Position numbers and translations under genes: made by a program. 34,402 nucleotides of DNA, from NCBI GenBank assembly GCA_003215055.1, contig QCKW01000010.1:1-34402 (forward strand), given 5' to 3'. The notes under the pieces are model-generated. The model saw nothing but the letters and a program-made list of their open reading frames with translations. It was not told the origin of the DNA and ran no database searches. The DNA comes from Pelagibacteraceae bacterium AG-410-N23 (GTDB lineage Bacteria > Pseudomonadota > Alphaproteobacteria > Pelagibacterales > Pelagibacteraceae). This document shows, piece after piece, positions 1 to 9,644 of this stretch. Positions within the stretch are counted from its first letter, which is position 1. Each line of letters starts with the position of its first letter.

Positions 1-1
1 T

Positions 2-337
2 ACATCATTTGCTTTAGCTCGAAGTACGGGCTGTAAAGAAGGAAATTGTGAAAATGGTTTTGGTAAATGGGTTTACACAGATAAAACTACTTACGAAGGA
101 GAATGGGTAGGAACAAAAAAAAACGGTCAAGGAGTTGAAACTTGGCCTAATGGATACATCTACACGGGTGAGTTTAAAAATAGCGAATGGAGTGGAGTAG
201 GTGTTTTAACTTTTCCTGATGGCTCAACTTATGAAGGTGAATGGGCAAAAGGATTTATGAATGGAACAGGAACTTTTACCTCATCAGATGGAACACAGAA
301 ATCAGGCACATGGAAAAATGGAAAGCTTCAAGAATAA
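2..337 (+). CDS. MORN-repeat protein, C-terminal part
   Basis: The reading frame is open from the window edge and ends at TAA 335-337; the start lies upstream. The 111 visible residues hold three MORN-type repeats of about 21-23 residues, with YEGEW at visible residue 31, YTGEF at 55 and YEGEW at 77, each followed by an NG-x-G turn and a W/F-P-(N/D)-G ending. The first residues (SFALARS) resemble the end of a signal peptide, so the protein may be exported; this is inferred from a short stretch. MORN repeats form beta-hairpin arrays often found at membranes or as scaffolds, and no enzyme activity can be assigned. The stop codon overlaps the next gene by one base (TAATG), so the two are probably cotranscribed. 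Confidence 0.8.
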   Translation, partial: TSFALARSTGCKEGNCENGFGKWVYTDKTTYEGEWVGTKKNGQGVETWPNGYIYTGEFKNSEWSGVGVLTFPDGSTYEGEWAKGFMNGTGTFTSSDGTQKSGTWKNGKLQE

Positions 338-888
338 TGTCAAAAGAAAATTATTTAAATAAGATTAAGGATTTGCCAGAAACTGTAAAACAATTTGGTG
401 GTTTAGTGTTAATAGTCCTTATTATACTTTTTTCTTTTTCAATTTTAAATATTATGTTTGGTGGAGGAGATGAGCTGGTAAGAAAAATGAAATTGGAGGA
501 AGAAAGAATTGCGGAAGGAAAAAAATTAAGTGAATTAATATCTAAATTACCTTCTGGAATATTAGTAACTTTTGATGGTACTGATCATTATAAATTAACA
601 GATGAAGTATATGAACAAGTTTGTAAAGCAACAAAACTCATTCCTCAAAGAGCAATTATGGGTGCAAATTTTTTAAATTTTAGAGCACACGAAATCTATA
701 CAATTAATGGTAATAAAATTGATGAAACTTTTGTTAAGTGGGATGAAGAGAAAAATAAATGTTATGCAGGTTTTACAGTAAGTGGAAATAATGTTGGAGT
801 TAATGAGTCTGTAAGTGTGAGCGGTGAGGCATTAAGTTTTTTAAGCACAGGAATTGATACCAGAGTTTATTACATTAAAAATTTTTAA
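337..888 (+). CDS. Unknown membrane-anchored protein, 183 aa
   Basis: I do not recognise this family. The start is ATG 337, overlapping the previous stop by one base; an in-frame ATG at 241 would run back through the MORN gene and is not used. One strong membrane helix lies at about residues 20-38, preceded by a charged, lysine-rich N-terminus. A short charged, probably helical stretch (residues 46-66) follows, then a soluble domain of about 115 residues, probably outside the cytoplasm if the N-terminus is inside. The soluble part has two cysteines (in QVCKAT and NKCYAG) that could form a disulfide. The one-base overlap with the MORN gene suggests a joint envelope role, but function is unknown. 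Confidence 0.75.
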   Translation: MSKENYLNKIKDLPETVKQFGGLVLIVLIILFSFSILNIMFGGGDELVRKMKLEEERIAEGKKLSELISKLPSGILVTFDGTDHYKLTDEVYEQVCKATKLIPQRAIMGANFLNFRAHEIYTINGNKIDETFVKWDEEKNKCYAGFTVSGNNVGVNESVSVSGEALSFLSTGIDTRVYYIKNF

Positions 889-952
889 GGAGGAAAACAT
901 TAATATTATGGATTTAATTTTATCTTAATTTCATATAACTTAATTAAAATTT

Positions 953-1981
953 ATGTCTGAACCAGTAATCAAATGTGAAAATGTTTATAAAATCTTTGGA
1001 GCAAATGCTGAAAAGATGCTGAAAGATTCTAATGGTAATGTTGATGCCAAAACTTTTCAAGAAAATGGATGTATTGTAGGAGTTAATAATGCTTCATTTG
1101 AAGTTTCCAAAGGAGAGATGTTGGTTGTTATGGGTTTGTCTGGTTCAGGAAAATCAACTTTATTGAGATGTATTTCTAGATTAACTGATGCAACAGGGGG
1201 AAAAATTTTTATAGAAGGTCAAGATTTATTACAATTAAACAACAAAGACCTGATTGATCTTAGAAGAAATAAAATGGGAATGGTTTTTCAAAGTTTTGCT
1301 TTGCTTCCTCACAAAACTGTAGTTGAAAATATTGCTTTTCCACTTCAAATTAAAGGTGTCAAAACTGAAGATAGTATAAGTAAAGCAATGGACATGGTTA
1401 AGTTGGTTGGACTTGATGGCAGAGAAAATTATTTTCCAAGAGAGTTGTCAGGAGGACAACAACAAAGAGTAGGTATAGCAAGATCTTTAGCAGTTGAGCC
1501 TGATATATGGTTTTTAGACGAACCTTTCTCTGCTTTAGATCCATTAATTAGAAAAGAAATGCAAGATGAGTTTTTAAGACTTCAGGAAAAATTACAAAAA
1601 ACAATTATGTTCATTACACATGATTTTGATGAAGCTTTAAAACTTGCTGACCGTATTGCAATTATGAAGGATGGTATAATTGAGCAATTAGATACACCAG
1701 CCAACATTGTATTAAATCCAGCCACTGAATATGTGAGAAAGTTCACAGAAGAAGTGCCTAGAGAGAAAGTTTTATTAATTGCAGATGTTATGGACAAAAC
1801 TAAAGATAATCTTAGTGATTTAAAAGTTTCAAAAGATGAAATTATAGAGAATGTAGCTGAAAAAATTCTTACTCAAGAAAAATCAGTAGCTGTGGTAGAT
1901 AATAATAATAACATTATCGGTTCTATAAACCCAGCAAAAATAATCAACACAGTTTTTGGAGGAAGAAAAAATAATAATTAA
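953..1981 (+). CDS. proV: Glycine betaine/proline-type ABC importer ATPase (ProV/OpuAA family)
   Basis: This 342-residue protein is the ATP-hydrolysing subunit of a quaternary-amine importer. Visible motifs are Walker A GLSGSGKST (61-69), Q-loop VFQ (111-113), signature LSGGQQQR (165-172), Walker B IWFLDE (185-190) and the ITHDF switch histidine. Between the first strand and Walker A lies the insert typical of ProV/OpuAA rather than other ABC ATPases. The C-terminal ~70 residues resemble a reduced CBS region, which in this family senses ionic strength. The permease follows after two bases and Tmm lies just beyond it on the other strand, so TMAO as well as glycine betaine is a plausible substrate. 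Family assignment is firm; the exact substrate is inferred. Confidence 0.92.
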   Translation: MSEPVIKCENVYKIFGANAEKMLKDSNGNVDAKTFQENGCIVGVNNASFEVSKGEMLVVMGLSGSGKSTLLRCISRLTDATGGKIFIEGQDLLQLNNKDLIDLRRNKMGMVFQSFALLPHKTVVENIAFPLQIKGVKTEDSISKAMDMVKLVGLDGRENYFPRELSGGQQQRVGIARSLAVEPDIWFLDEPFSALDPLIRKEMQDEFLRLQEKLQKTIMFITHDFDEALKLADRIAIMKDGIIEQLDTPANIVLNPATEYVRKFTEEVPREKVLLIADVMDKTKDNLSDLKVSKDEIIENVAEKILTQEKSVAVVDNNNNIIGSINPAKIINTVFGGRKNNN

Positions 1982-1983
1982 TT

Positions 1984-4137
1984 ATGGAATTTTTTAAGAA
2001 ATATCCAAAAACATTTCAATGGTTATTTTTATTAGTTGTATTTTTTGCATTATGTTTTGCTATTGAAGTTCCTGAAACATATAAATTTATTCGAGGTCAA
2101 GCAGAATTTGTAAAAGATCCTAATCAGAGCAGCTACGTATTTTTAGGTAAAGAAGTAAGATACTATGCTTTTGATGTTTTTTGGAGATTGCCACCACTTC
2201 TAGGGTGGTTACCTATCTGGATAAACGACTCGTTATTTTTTTTAATGAACGAATGGATGCCAATCGAAGTTTGGAATGAAGATACTCAAGAGTTTAAGAG
2301 TCGTCCTCTGGTTCTACAGATAAGTAGAAATATTACTGCATTTATGACTTTTCTAATACAGTTAATTAGAGAAGTTTTATTAGGAGGTCTTGAAACTATA
2401 GTAGCTTTTAGTAGCTGGGATTGGATAGATAAGAATCCTTGGGCTGAACTACCAGGGTTACCATGGACGATTGTTGCAGCAGGTGCAACTTTACTTGCTT
2501 ATAAATTAAGTGGAAAAGGTTTAGCTTTGTTTGCAGGTCTAACAATGGTTTACATTTCTATATTTGGTCAATGGAAACCATCAATGCAAACTTTATCATT
2601 TATACTAGTCGCAGCACCTTTATCATTTATTTTTGGATTAGGATTAGGAATAGCGGCATTTAAAAGCAAACGTGTTGAAAAAGCTTTATATCCAATATTG
2701 TTAGTGATGCAGACAATGCCACAGTATGCAGTTTTAGTTCCTGCCTTAGTTCTTTTTGGAGTAGGTGATCATGCTGCAGTAATAATAACTATGGTTGTTG
2801 CTGTGCCGCCTATGATTTTATTAACTATACTAGGTTTACGAGCGGTGCCGCCAGAAGTTATTGAAGCTGGTAGAATGAGTGGTTGTAACAATTTTCAATT
2901 AATGTTTAAGGTGTTAATTCCAACTGCAAGAAGAGATATATTAATTGGAGTAAACCAAGTTATCATGGTTTGTTTTTCAATGGCAGTTATTTCAGCTTTC
3001 ATTGGCGCAAAAGGTTTAGGATTTAATTTATTATTAGCATTGAACCAGCTAAACATTGGATTAGCACTAGAGGCAGGTTTATGTATAAGTTTAATTGCAA
3101 TTTTATTAGACAAGATGTCTTTAGCTTGGGCAAATAAGCAAGAGGATTATTTTGGAAACCTTACATTCTTTCAAAGAAACAAAAATCTACTATTTTTTGC
3201 AGCGACAGTAGTTATTGGATTAATACTTGCTTACGTTGGAACCTTTTTATTTAAAGGTACATTCAATTATTTATTTGAAATTCCACATAATAAAGGAATC
3301 TCAACAGCTGATTTTTGGAATAAAGGTGTTGATTGGATTTTTGAAACCTTCTTTGTGTATATCAAGGCATTTAACACTTGGTTGATTCAAGAGGTACTTC
3401 AACCAATGAGGGCACTGTATTTAAGAATGCCTGCAATAGCTACAATAGTTTTAGTTGTCGGCGCAGGATATTTAATTGGTGGCGTTCGTTCAGCTTTAGT
3501 TGTTTGTGCTTTAACTTTATTCATCGCTTTTAGTCCATGGTGGGATAGGGCTTTAGTAACTGCATATATGGCAACTTTTGGGGTAATTGTATCTTGTATA
3601 ATAGGATTTACGGTTGGAACCTTATGTTTTCAGAACAAACAATCTGCAAAATTTATGTTAGGTGTATGTGATATATTTCAAACATTCCCATCTTTTGTAT
3701 ATTTAATTCCAGTAATGATGTTATTTGGTATAACTGATACATCTGTTTTAATAGCTGTTATAGTTTATGCCACTATACCTGCTACTAGATACACAATTGA
3801 AGGACTTAGAAGTGTTCCAGCAGGCTTGCATGATGCTGCAACTATGTCAGGTGTAAATAAGTTTCAAAGATTAACTAAAATAGAATTCCCTTTAGCATTT
3901 CCTCATATGATGCTTGGAATAAACCAAACAATAGTATTTGCATTATTTATGGTAATTATTGGAGCATTCATTGGTACAGAAGATTTAGGTCAATATATTT
4001 TAAAAGCATTATCAGATAAAAAAGGTGCAGGTATTGGATTAACACTTGGTATATGTGTCGCTTTTATAGCTTTGATATTTGATAACTTAATTAGAGCTTA
4101 TGTTCAAAAAAGAAAAAAACACCTAGGTATTGATTAA
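1984..4137 (+). CDS. proW: Fused double permease of betaine/TMAO-type ABC importer (ProW-like)
   Basis: The 717-residue protein is about twice the length of a standard ProW and carries two permease domains. The cytoplasmic EAA-type loop appears twice: GLRAVPPEVIEAGRMSG near residue 283 and GLRSVPAGLHDAATMSG near residue 607. Both are followed by a GxNQ helix (GVNQ, GINQ). One polypeptide would therefore supply both halves of the membrane channel. The N-terminal 200 residues add a helix near 12-28 and a tryptophan-rich loop. It sits two bases after proV. A periplasmic binding protein is expected for a ProXWV system but none lies in this window. The gene ends 7 bases from the end of the converging tmm gene. 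Confidence 0.9.
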   Translation: MEFFKKYPKTFQWLFLLVVFFALCFAIEVPETYKFIRGQAEFVKDPNQSSYVFLGKEVRYYAFDVFWRLPPLLGWLPIWINDSLFFLMNEWMPIEVWNEDTQEFKSRPLVLQISRNITAFMTFLIQLIREVLLGGLETIVAFSSWDWIDKNPWAELPGLPWTIVAAGATLLAYKLSGKGLALFAGLTMVYISIFGQWKPSMQTLSFILVAAPLSFIFGLGLGIAAFKSKRVEKALYPILLVMQTMPQYAVLVPALVLFGVGDHAAVIITMVVAVPPMILLTILGLRAVPPEVIEAGRMSGCNNFQLMFKVLIPTARRDILIGVNQVIMVCFSMAVISAFIGAKGLGFNLLLALNQLNIGLALEAGLCISLIAILLDKMSLAWANKQEDYFGNLTFFQRNKNLLFFAATVVIGLILAYVGTFLFKGTFNYLFEIPHNKGISTADFWNKGVDWIFETFFVYIKAFNTWLIQEVLQPMRALYLRMPAIATIVLVVGAGYLIGGVRSALVVCALTLFIAFSPWWDRALVTAYMATFGVIVSCIIGFTVGTLCFQNKQSAKFMLGVCDIFQTFPSFVYLIPVMMLFGITDTSVLIAVIVYATIPATRYTIEGLRSVPAGLHDAATMSGVNKFQRLTKIEFPLAFPHMMLGINQTIVFALFMVIIGAFIGTEDLGQYILKALSDKKGAGIGLTLGICVAFIALIFDNLIRAYVQKRKKHLGID

Positions 4138-4144
4138 TTCTAAT

Positions 4145-5476
4145 TTATTTATCTAAAAATGTTTTCATTGAGTCATCCATAGCAGTTGCCCATGGAGTAT
4201 GATGAATTGGAGCAACAGATCCTGTTACAGGTGAAGAAAAAGACTTATTTCTATAAGTTAAAATATCATCAACTTTATGATGTTCCCACTCTTTAAAGTG
4301 CTTTCTAATTAATTCAAAATCAATTTTTGGATAATCAGACATTTCATGAAGTTCTTTCGTATATTCAGTTTGAAAATCAATCATTTGATCTGGATTTTCT
4401 AATTTTTCTTCCATAGCAACCCATTTATTAATATCACTTTCAATTTCTTTATCATTTGGGACTTTAATCTTATTCATTGTCACATCTCTTGCGTACCAAG
4501 CCTGACAATCAAACATATTAAATGTATGAAACTGGTCTTGCATACCAAGATATAAAAGTTTGTGATTATCTTGCCATATCACTCCTTTGTATAGTTTTGG
4601 TGGATAAAGCCTGTTTCTAGTTTTTAATTGTAAATTTTCTTCTAAAAAAGGAAAATGATGAAGATAACCAGTGCACAAAATTACAACATCTGCTTCTTGT
4701 TCTGTGCCATCTTTAAAAATTGCTTTTTTCCCCTCTAATCTATCTAGATAATGAACTTCTTTCACCCCTTTCGGCCATTTAAATCCCATTGGATTATGTC
4801 TGTATCCAATAGTTACGCTTTTTGCTCCATATTTATTACATTGAAGCGCCACATCTTCAGCAGAATAACTACTTCCTAAAACAATTACATTTTTATTTCT
4901 AAATTCCTCTGCATCTCTAAAATCATGGGAATGCATAATTCTTCCAGGAAAAGAATTCATCCCTTCATATTCTGGAATGAAAGGAACTGAAAAATGTCCA
5001 GTAGACACTACCACAAAATCAAAATTATCTTTTAATACTTTATCGTTAACTTTATCTTGATAACTAACTTCAAATTTATCATTTTTATAGATTGTATTTA
5101 CTACTCTTGTATTGAACTTGATTTTATTTTTTAATTTTCCTTTGCTTACTCTTCCAATGATATAGTCATATAAAACTGCTCTAGGAGGAAAAGATGGAAT
5201 AGGTTTTCCAAAATGTTCATCAAATGAATAATCTGCAAATTCTAAACATTCTTTCGGTCCATTAGACCAAAGATATCTGTACATGCTATTGTGAACTGGG
5301 TCTCCATATTGATCAGAACCAGTTCTCCAATTATAGTTCCACAATCCTCCCCAATCTTCTTGCTTTTCAAAACAAACTATTTCTGGGATCTTTTCGCCAT
5401 TCTTTTCTGCTAACTCAAACGCTCTGAGCATAGACAGTCCACATGGTCCAGCTCCTATTATTGCTACTTTAGTCAT
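4145..5476 (-). CDS. tmm: Trimethylamine monooxygenase (flavin-containing)
   Basis: The 443-residue protein oxidises trimethylamine to TMAO with NADPH and O2. Visible elements are the FAD dinucleotide motif GAGPCG (8-13), the GGLWNYNWRTG stretch, the FMO fingerprint FPGRIMHSHDF (176-186), the NADPH motif GSSYSAED (201-208) and a late LCTGY motif. The sequence closely matches what I recall of bacterial Tmm, including the MYRYLWSNGPKE stretch, the PMGFKWP stretch and the C-terminal HHTPW region, which separates it from other FMOs. The start ATG is the first residue of the FAD-binding strand. Neighbours fit: the betaine/TMAO-type importer converges on it and one-carbon genes lie across the 144-base divergent region. 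No Tdm (TMAO demethylase) is in this window. Confidence 0.95.
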   Translation of the reverse strand: MTKVAIIGAGPCGLSMLRAFELAEKNGEKIPEIVCFEKQEDWGGLWNYNWRTGSDQYGDPVHNSMYRYLWSNGPKECLEFADYSFDEHFGKPIPSFPPRAVLYDYIIGRVSKGKLKNKIKFNTRVVNTIYKNDKFEVSYQDKVNDKVLKDNFDFVVVSTGHFSVPFIPEYEGMNSFPGRIMHSHDFRDAEEFRNKNVIVLGSSYSAEDVALQCNKYGAKSVTIGYRHNPMGFKWPKGVKEVHYLDRLEGKKAIFKDGTEQEADVVILCTGYLHHFPFLEENLQLKTRNRLYPPKLYKGVIWQDNHKLLYLGMQDQFHTFNMFDCQAWYARDVTMNKIKVPNDKEIESDINKWVAMEEKLENPDQMIDFQTEYTKELHEMSDYPKIDFELIRKHFKEWEHHKVDDILTYRNKSFSSPVTGSVAPIHHTPWATAMDDSMKTFLDK

Positions 5477-5490
5477 ATGATATTCTGTAA

Positions 5491-5532
5491 ATTTTAAATT
5501 TATTTTACTAACAAATTAATGAAATTTAAAAT
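5491..5532. repeat. 11-bp inverted repeat in the tmm/gpsA divergent region
   Basis: Arms ATTTTAAATTT (5491-5501) and AAATTTAAAAT (5522-5532) are exact reverse complements with 20 bases between them, centre-to-centre 31 bases or about three helical turns. They lie 15-56 bases upstream of the tmm start. This could be an operator or part of the tmm promoter. The arms are purely A/T in a very AT-rich gap, so chance is a serious alternative. Confidence 0.3.
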
Positions 5533-5620
5533 AAAATACTCAAATATTATGAAAATTTACAAATAATGTTTTTTTCACGTATGTGTTGTAATTATAAGAT
5601 GACTTTAAATCTAGAGTAAT

Positions 5621-6577
5621 ATGAAAAGAATATTAGTTATTGGCGGTGGTGCGATGGGGTCAGCTTTTACAATCCCATGTCTAGAAAACAAAAATGATGT
5701 CACAATTACTGAACCATATAGCAAAAAATTTATAAGAGACCTATCAACTAAAAAAAAATTCCATTCAGCTTTAAAAGTTAAGCTTTCTAAGAAGTTAAAA
5801 TTTAAGAAATTTTCCAAGAATTTATTGAGGGAAAGATTTGATCTTATAGTAATCGCCTTAAGCTTACCCGGAATAGATTTTATTGGAAAAGAGCTGAAAG
5901 ACAGTAATGTTAAAACCCCAATTTTAGTTCTTACCAAAGGTCTCAAGTATGAGAAAAAAAGTAAAAGAATTTTAACTATTTCTGAACAACTTAGAAAAGT
6001 TTCCGGAACTAGAAATATATCTGTTTTAAAAGGCCCATGTTTAGCAAAAGAATTGGCAAGAAAAAATCAAACAAGTGTTGTTATTGCTAATAAGAGTATT
6101 AATTTTGCGAAGAAAATTGGAAAGAGAATTTCCACAAAATATTATCTTACTGAATTTTCAAAAGATGTGATTGGAGTAGAAGTTTGTTCAGCTATAAAAA
6201 ATATATACTCAATGATAATAGGAGCTGGACAAAGTTTGAATATATCTTCAAATTTATTTCAAAAATCGATAATCGAAATGAAATATCTCACAAAGTATTT
6301 TAAAGGTAATGAAGAGACAACTTTAGGACTCGCTGGAATAGGAGACCTTTACGTAAGTGCAGCAGGAGGCAGAAATAGCAAAATGGGAAATTATTTAGGA
6401 AAAGGATACACATTCAAGAATGCAAAAAAAAAATTCATGCCAAATGATACTGTTGAGGGAGAACAGCTTGCTAGAGAAATTTCTCCTTTTGTCCTAAAAA
6501 AAATAGATAAAAGTAAAGTACCATTGATGGTAAATTTGATTAGAACAATAATTAAAAATAAAAAATTTAAAATTTAA
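5621..6577 (+). CDS. gpsA: NAD(P)-dependent glycerol-3-phosphate dehydrogenase-like protein
   Basis: The 318-residue protein has GpsA family structure: N-terminal Rossmann motif GGGAMGSA (8-15), the GPCLAKELA segment, the SAIKNIYS helix with the catalytic lysine, and [21 protein letters not shown] with the substrate-site aspartate and RN pair. The role would be reduction of dihydroxyacetone phosphate to glycerol-3-phosphate for lipid synthesis, in the cytoplasm. It is divergent (GPCLAKE rather than the usual GPSFAKE) and rather lysine-rich, so it may be a paralogue acting on a related substrate. It starts at ATG 5621, divergent from tmm, and its stop shares the bases TTAA (6574-6577) with the stop of the converging fhs gene. 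The family is confident; true GpsA function is likely but not certain. Confidence 0.78.
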   Translation: MKRILVIGGGAMGSAFTIPCLENKNDVTITEPYSKKFIRDLSTKKKFHSALKVKLSKKLKFKKFSKNLLRERFDLIVIALSLPGIDFIGKELKDSNVKTPILVLTKGLKYEKKSKRILTISEQLRKVSGTRNISVLKGPCLAKELARKNQTSVVIANKSINFAKKIGKRISTKYYLTEFSKDVIGVEVCSAIKNIYSMIIGAGQSLNISSNLFQKSIIEMKYLTKYFKGNEETTLGLAGIGDLYVSAAGGRNSKMGNYLGKGYTFKNAKKKFMPNDTVEGEQLAREISPFVLKKIDKSKVPLMVNLIRTIIKNKKFKI

Positions 6578-8265
6578 AACAAACCTTCAATCTCACCTTT
6601 TTTATTCAGTTTAATTGAGTTGGCTGCAGGAATTTTAGGTAGTCCTGGCATTGTCATTATTGATCCACAAACAACAACTACAAATTCAGCCCCAGAAGAT
6701 AATCTTACCTCTCTAATCGGTATTTCATGGTTAGAGGGTGCTCCCTTAAGTTTAGGATCTGTAGAAAAACTATATTGTGTCTTTGCAATACATACTGGTA
6801 AATGTCCATGACCATTATTTTCAAAAATTTTTAATTGATCTTTAACTTCATCACTACCTGTAATATTACTAGCTTTATAAATTTTTTTGGCAATTAATTC
6901 AATTTTGTCCCATAATTTGAGATCATCCTTGTATAGAAATTGAAATTTATTTTTACTTTTTTTACTAATGCAAATCTTAACAACTTTTTTTGCAAGGTCA
7001 GTTGCTCCTTTTCCGCCTTTCGCCCAATGCTTACATTCACTTACTTCAACTTTCATATTTTCACAAAATTTTAATACTGTCTCAACTTCATTTTTTGTAT
7101 CTAAAGCAAAATGATTTATTGCTACGATTGGCTCTAAACCAAATTGTTTTATATTTAAAATATGTCTCTCTAAATTTACCAATCCTTTTTTTAATGCTTC
7201 TACATTTTCATTTTTTAAATCCTCTTTTTCTACGCCTCCATGCATTTTTAAAGCTCTGATAGTAGCAACGATAACTACACAACTAGGGGTAAGACCAGCT
7301 TTTCTACATTTAATATCTAAAAATTTTTCAGCACCAAGATCTGCACCAAAACCTGCTTCAGTAACTACATAATCTGACAATTTAAGTGCTGTTTTAGTTG
7401 CAATGACAGAATTACATCCATGTGCAATATTTGCAAAAGGACCTCCATGAATAATTGCAGGGTTATTTTCTAAACTTTGAGTTACGTTTGGTCTTATTGC
7501 CTCTTTTAACAAAACTGTCATTGGACCATGAGCATTTAGATCTCTTGCGTAAAGAGGATTTCCCTCTTTATTATAAGCAATTGTAATATTTCCAATTTTT
7601 TTTTCTAAATCATTCAAGTCATTAGATAGACAGAATATTGCCATTACTTCTGATGCAACCGTTATGTCAAAACCATCGACTCTTTTAAAATCTTTTGCTA
7701 CTCCATTTGTATTGATATCAATAAATCTAAGTGCACGGTCATTCATATCCATTACACGTTTCCAAACTATTCTATTTTCATCAATATTTAGTTTATTTCC
7801 CCAATAGATATGATTATCAATCATTGCTGATAATAAATTATGAGCTGACGTTATCGCATGAAAATCGCCAGTAAAATGTAAATTTATTTGTTCCATAGGA
7901 ACAACTTGCGCGTAACCTCCACCAGCTGCACCACCTTTCATTCCAAATGATGGACCTAAACTTGGTTCTCTAAGACAAACGATAGATTTTTTTCCAATCT
8001 TATTTAAACCATCATTCAAACCTACTGAAGTAGTTGTTTTTCCTTCACCCGCTGGAGTAGGAGTAATTGCAGTGACTAAGATTAAATTACCATCTTTTTT
8101 TTTCTTTAATTTATCTAAGAATTCAAAATTTATTTTAGCTATATGTCTGCCCATTGGGCTAAAAGCACTACTTTTATCTGGGACATTGATTTTAGCTAAA
8201 ATTTTATTGATTGGTTTCATTTTAGCTTTTCTAGCTATTTCTATATCAGATTTGATTTTTGCCAT
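6574..8265 (-). CDS. fhs: Formate-tetrahydrofolate ligase
   Basis: The 563-residue enzyme makes 10-formyl-THF from formate, THF and ATP; the reverse direction can yield ATP. The length is normal for the family (about 555-560). Visible motifs are the ATP-binding [12 protein letters not shown] loop (about 68-79), [46 protein letters not shown] and the C-terminal [12 protein letters not shown] stretch. It converges on gpsA with a four-base overlap and is divergent from soxBDAG across 122 bases. Placement beside sarcosine oxidase fits oxidation or salvage of one-carbon units released from methylated amines. Confidence 0.97.
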   Translation of the reverse strand: MAKIKSDIEIARKAKMKPINKILAKINVPDKSSAFSPMGRHIAKINFEFLDKLKKKKDGNLILVTAITPTPAGEGKTTTSVGLNDGLNKIGKKSIVCLREPSLGPSFGMKGGAAGGGYAQVVPMEQINLHFTGDFHAITSAHNLLSAMIDNHIYWGNKLNIDENRIVWKRVMDMNDRALRFIDINTNGVAKDFKRVDGFDITVASEVMAIFCLSNDLNDLEKKIGNITIAYNKEGNPLYARDLNAHGPMTVLLKEAIRPNVTQSLENNPAIIHGGPFANIAHGCNSVIATKTALKLSDYVVTEAGFGADLGAEKFLDIKCRKAGLTPSCVVIVATIRALKMHGGVEKEDLKNENVEALKKGLVNLERHILNIKQFGLEPIVAINHFALDTKNEVETVLKFCENMKVEVSECKHWAKGGKGATDLAKKVVKICISKKSKNKFQFLYKDDLKLWDKIELIAKKIYKASNITGSDEVKDQLKIFENNGHGHLPVCIAKTQYSFSTDPKLKGAPSNHEIPIREVRLSSGAEFVVVVCGSIMTMPGLPKIPAANSIKLNKKGEIEGLF

Positions 8266-8271
8266 TTGAAG

Positions 8272-8287
8272 TTTAATTTAAATTAAA
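8272..8287. repeat. 16-bp perfect palindrome upstream of fhs
   Basis: TTTAATTTAAATTAAA reads the same on both strands and begins 6 bases upstream of the fhs start codon in the fhs/soxB divergent region. It could be a regulator site that blocks fhs translation initiation or transcription. It contains only A and T, so chance occurrence is possible. Confidence 0.3.
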
Positions 8288-8387
8288 ACGCTTGATTAGT
8301 ATCTCTTTTTTCAGGCTTTGGAAATATCTAAAAATTATATATAAAAAAAATATGAACTATTTATATTCATTATTATAAAATTTACTC

Positions 8388-9644
8388 ATGCAAAAATACT
8401 CAATATTTAGTTTAGTCAAAAATGCATTTTCCAATCACGAAAACTGGGATTTGGCATGGAAAGACCCTACTCCAAAGAATGAATATGATGTAGTTATTAT
8501 TGGAGGTGGAGGTCATGGCTTAGCCACTGCTTATTATCTCGCAAAAGAGCACAATATTACTAATGTGGCTATCATAGAGAAAGGCTGGATCGGTGGTGGA
8601 AACGTTGGCCGTAACACTACAATAATCAGGTCCAATTATATGCATGATGACAATGCATTGTTCAGTGAATTTGGAATGGATCTTTGGAGAAAGATGAGCC
8701 AAGATTTAAATTATAACGTTATGTTTTCCCCAAGAGGAATTATTAATCTCGCACATTCTGATGCACAGATGAATGTTTATGCAAGAAGAGGAAATTCAAT
8801 GCGCTTAAATGGAATTGATGCAGTACTTTTAAATAGAGAACAAGTAAAAGAAATTATCCCTATGGCAGACTTTTCTGAAAATGTAAGATTTCCAATTTTT
8901 GGTGGACTTATGCAACCAAGCGCTGGTACAGCAAGACATGATGCGGTAGCATGGGGTTACGCTCGTCAGGCGGACTCAATGGGTGTAGATATAATCCAAA
9001 ATTGTGAGGTAATTGGGTTTGATGTTTCAAGCGGAAAAATTCAGGGAGTAAGAACATCTCGTGGAAACATTAAAGCAAAAAAAATTGGATTATGTGTTGC
9101 AGGAAGCACAAATATTTTAGCTGAAAAATTAAATATGACATTACCTATTGAAACTCATCTTTTACAAGCATGCGTTTCTGAACCAGTAAAACCAGTTTTG
9201 GATAAAGTAGTTACTTTTGGTGCTGGACATTTTTATATTAGTCAATCGGATAAAGGTGAGATGGTTATGGGTGGTGATTTAGATGGTTATAACAGCTATG
9301 CACAAAGAGGAAACCTTCCAACACTTCAACATGTTTTAACAGAGGGAATTGCAATGATGCCGTTCTTAAGTAAATTAAAAATGTTAAGAACTTGGGGTGG
9401 AATAATGGACATGTCTATGGATGGTTCTCCAATTATAGACAAAACTCATATTGAAGGATTATATTTAAATTGTGGTTGGTGTTACGGTGGCTTTAAAGCG
9501 ACTCCAGCATCTGGATGGACTTTTGCTCACACTATTGCCCAAGATAGAGTTCATGAATTAAATGCAGGATATAGTTTAAATAGATTCAATACAGGCCACT
9601 TGTTAGATGAGAAGGGCCTTGGCACAAAAACTTGGATTTCGTAA
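8388..9644 (+). CDS. soxB: Sarcosine oxidase, beta subunit
   Basis: The 418-residue flavoprotein subunit of heterotetrameric sarcosine oxidase demethylates sarcosine to glycine. The FAD motif GGGGHGLATAYYLA starts near residue 39, and TARHDAVAWGYARQ carries the histidine (about 184) that covalently binds FMN in this family. The N-terminal extension before the Rossmann strand (about 30 residues, with HENWDLAW) is typical of SoxB. It is first in soxBDAG; the soxD start codon follows the stop without a gap. Methylene-THF and H2O2 are the usual products with THF and O2. The 122-base upstream region should hold its promoter; TATTAT/TATAAA at 8371-8379 is a possible -10, too AT-rich to assert. Confidence 0.96.
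   Translation: MQKYSIFSLVKNAFSNHENWDLAWKDPTPKNEYDVVIIGGGGHGLATAYYLAKEHNITNVAIIEKGWIGGGNVGRNTTIIRSNYMHDDNALFSEFGMDLWRKMSQDLNYNVMFSPRGIINLAHSDAQMNVYARRGNSMRLNGIDAVLLNREQVKEIIPMADFSENVRFPIFGGLMQPSAGTARHDAVAWGYARQADSMGVDIIQNCEVIGFDVSSGKIQGVRTSRGNIKAKKIGLCVAGSTNILAEKLNMTLPIETHLLQACVSEPVKPVLDKVVTFGAGHFYISQSDKGEMVMGGDLDGYNSYAQRGNLPTLQHVLTEGIAMMPFLSKLKMLRTWGGIMDMSMDGSPIIDKTHIEGLYLNCGWCYGGFKATPASGWTFAHTIAQDRVHELNAGYSLNRFNTGHLLDEKGLGTKTWIS

Noticed and set aside
241-336. In-frame ATG giving a longer form of the unknown membrane protein
   Set aside because: It would run through the MORN gene in another frame; ATG 337 overlaps that gene's stop by one base and starts a sensible N-terminus.
4138-4144. Terminator between proW and tmm
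   Set aside because: Only 7 bases separate the two stops and no stem-loop is visible.
5611-5946. Long open frame on the minus strand across the start of the gpsA-like gene
   Set aside because: It lies wholly opposite a gene with clear dehydrogenase motifs and has no recognisable protein features.
8266-8387. Riboswitch in the fhs/soxB gap
   Set aside because: I see no G/C-bearing stems or known aptamer pattern; only AT-rich palindromes.
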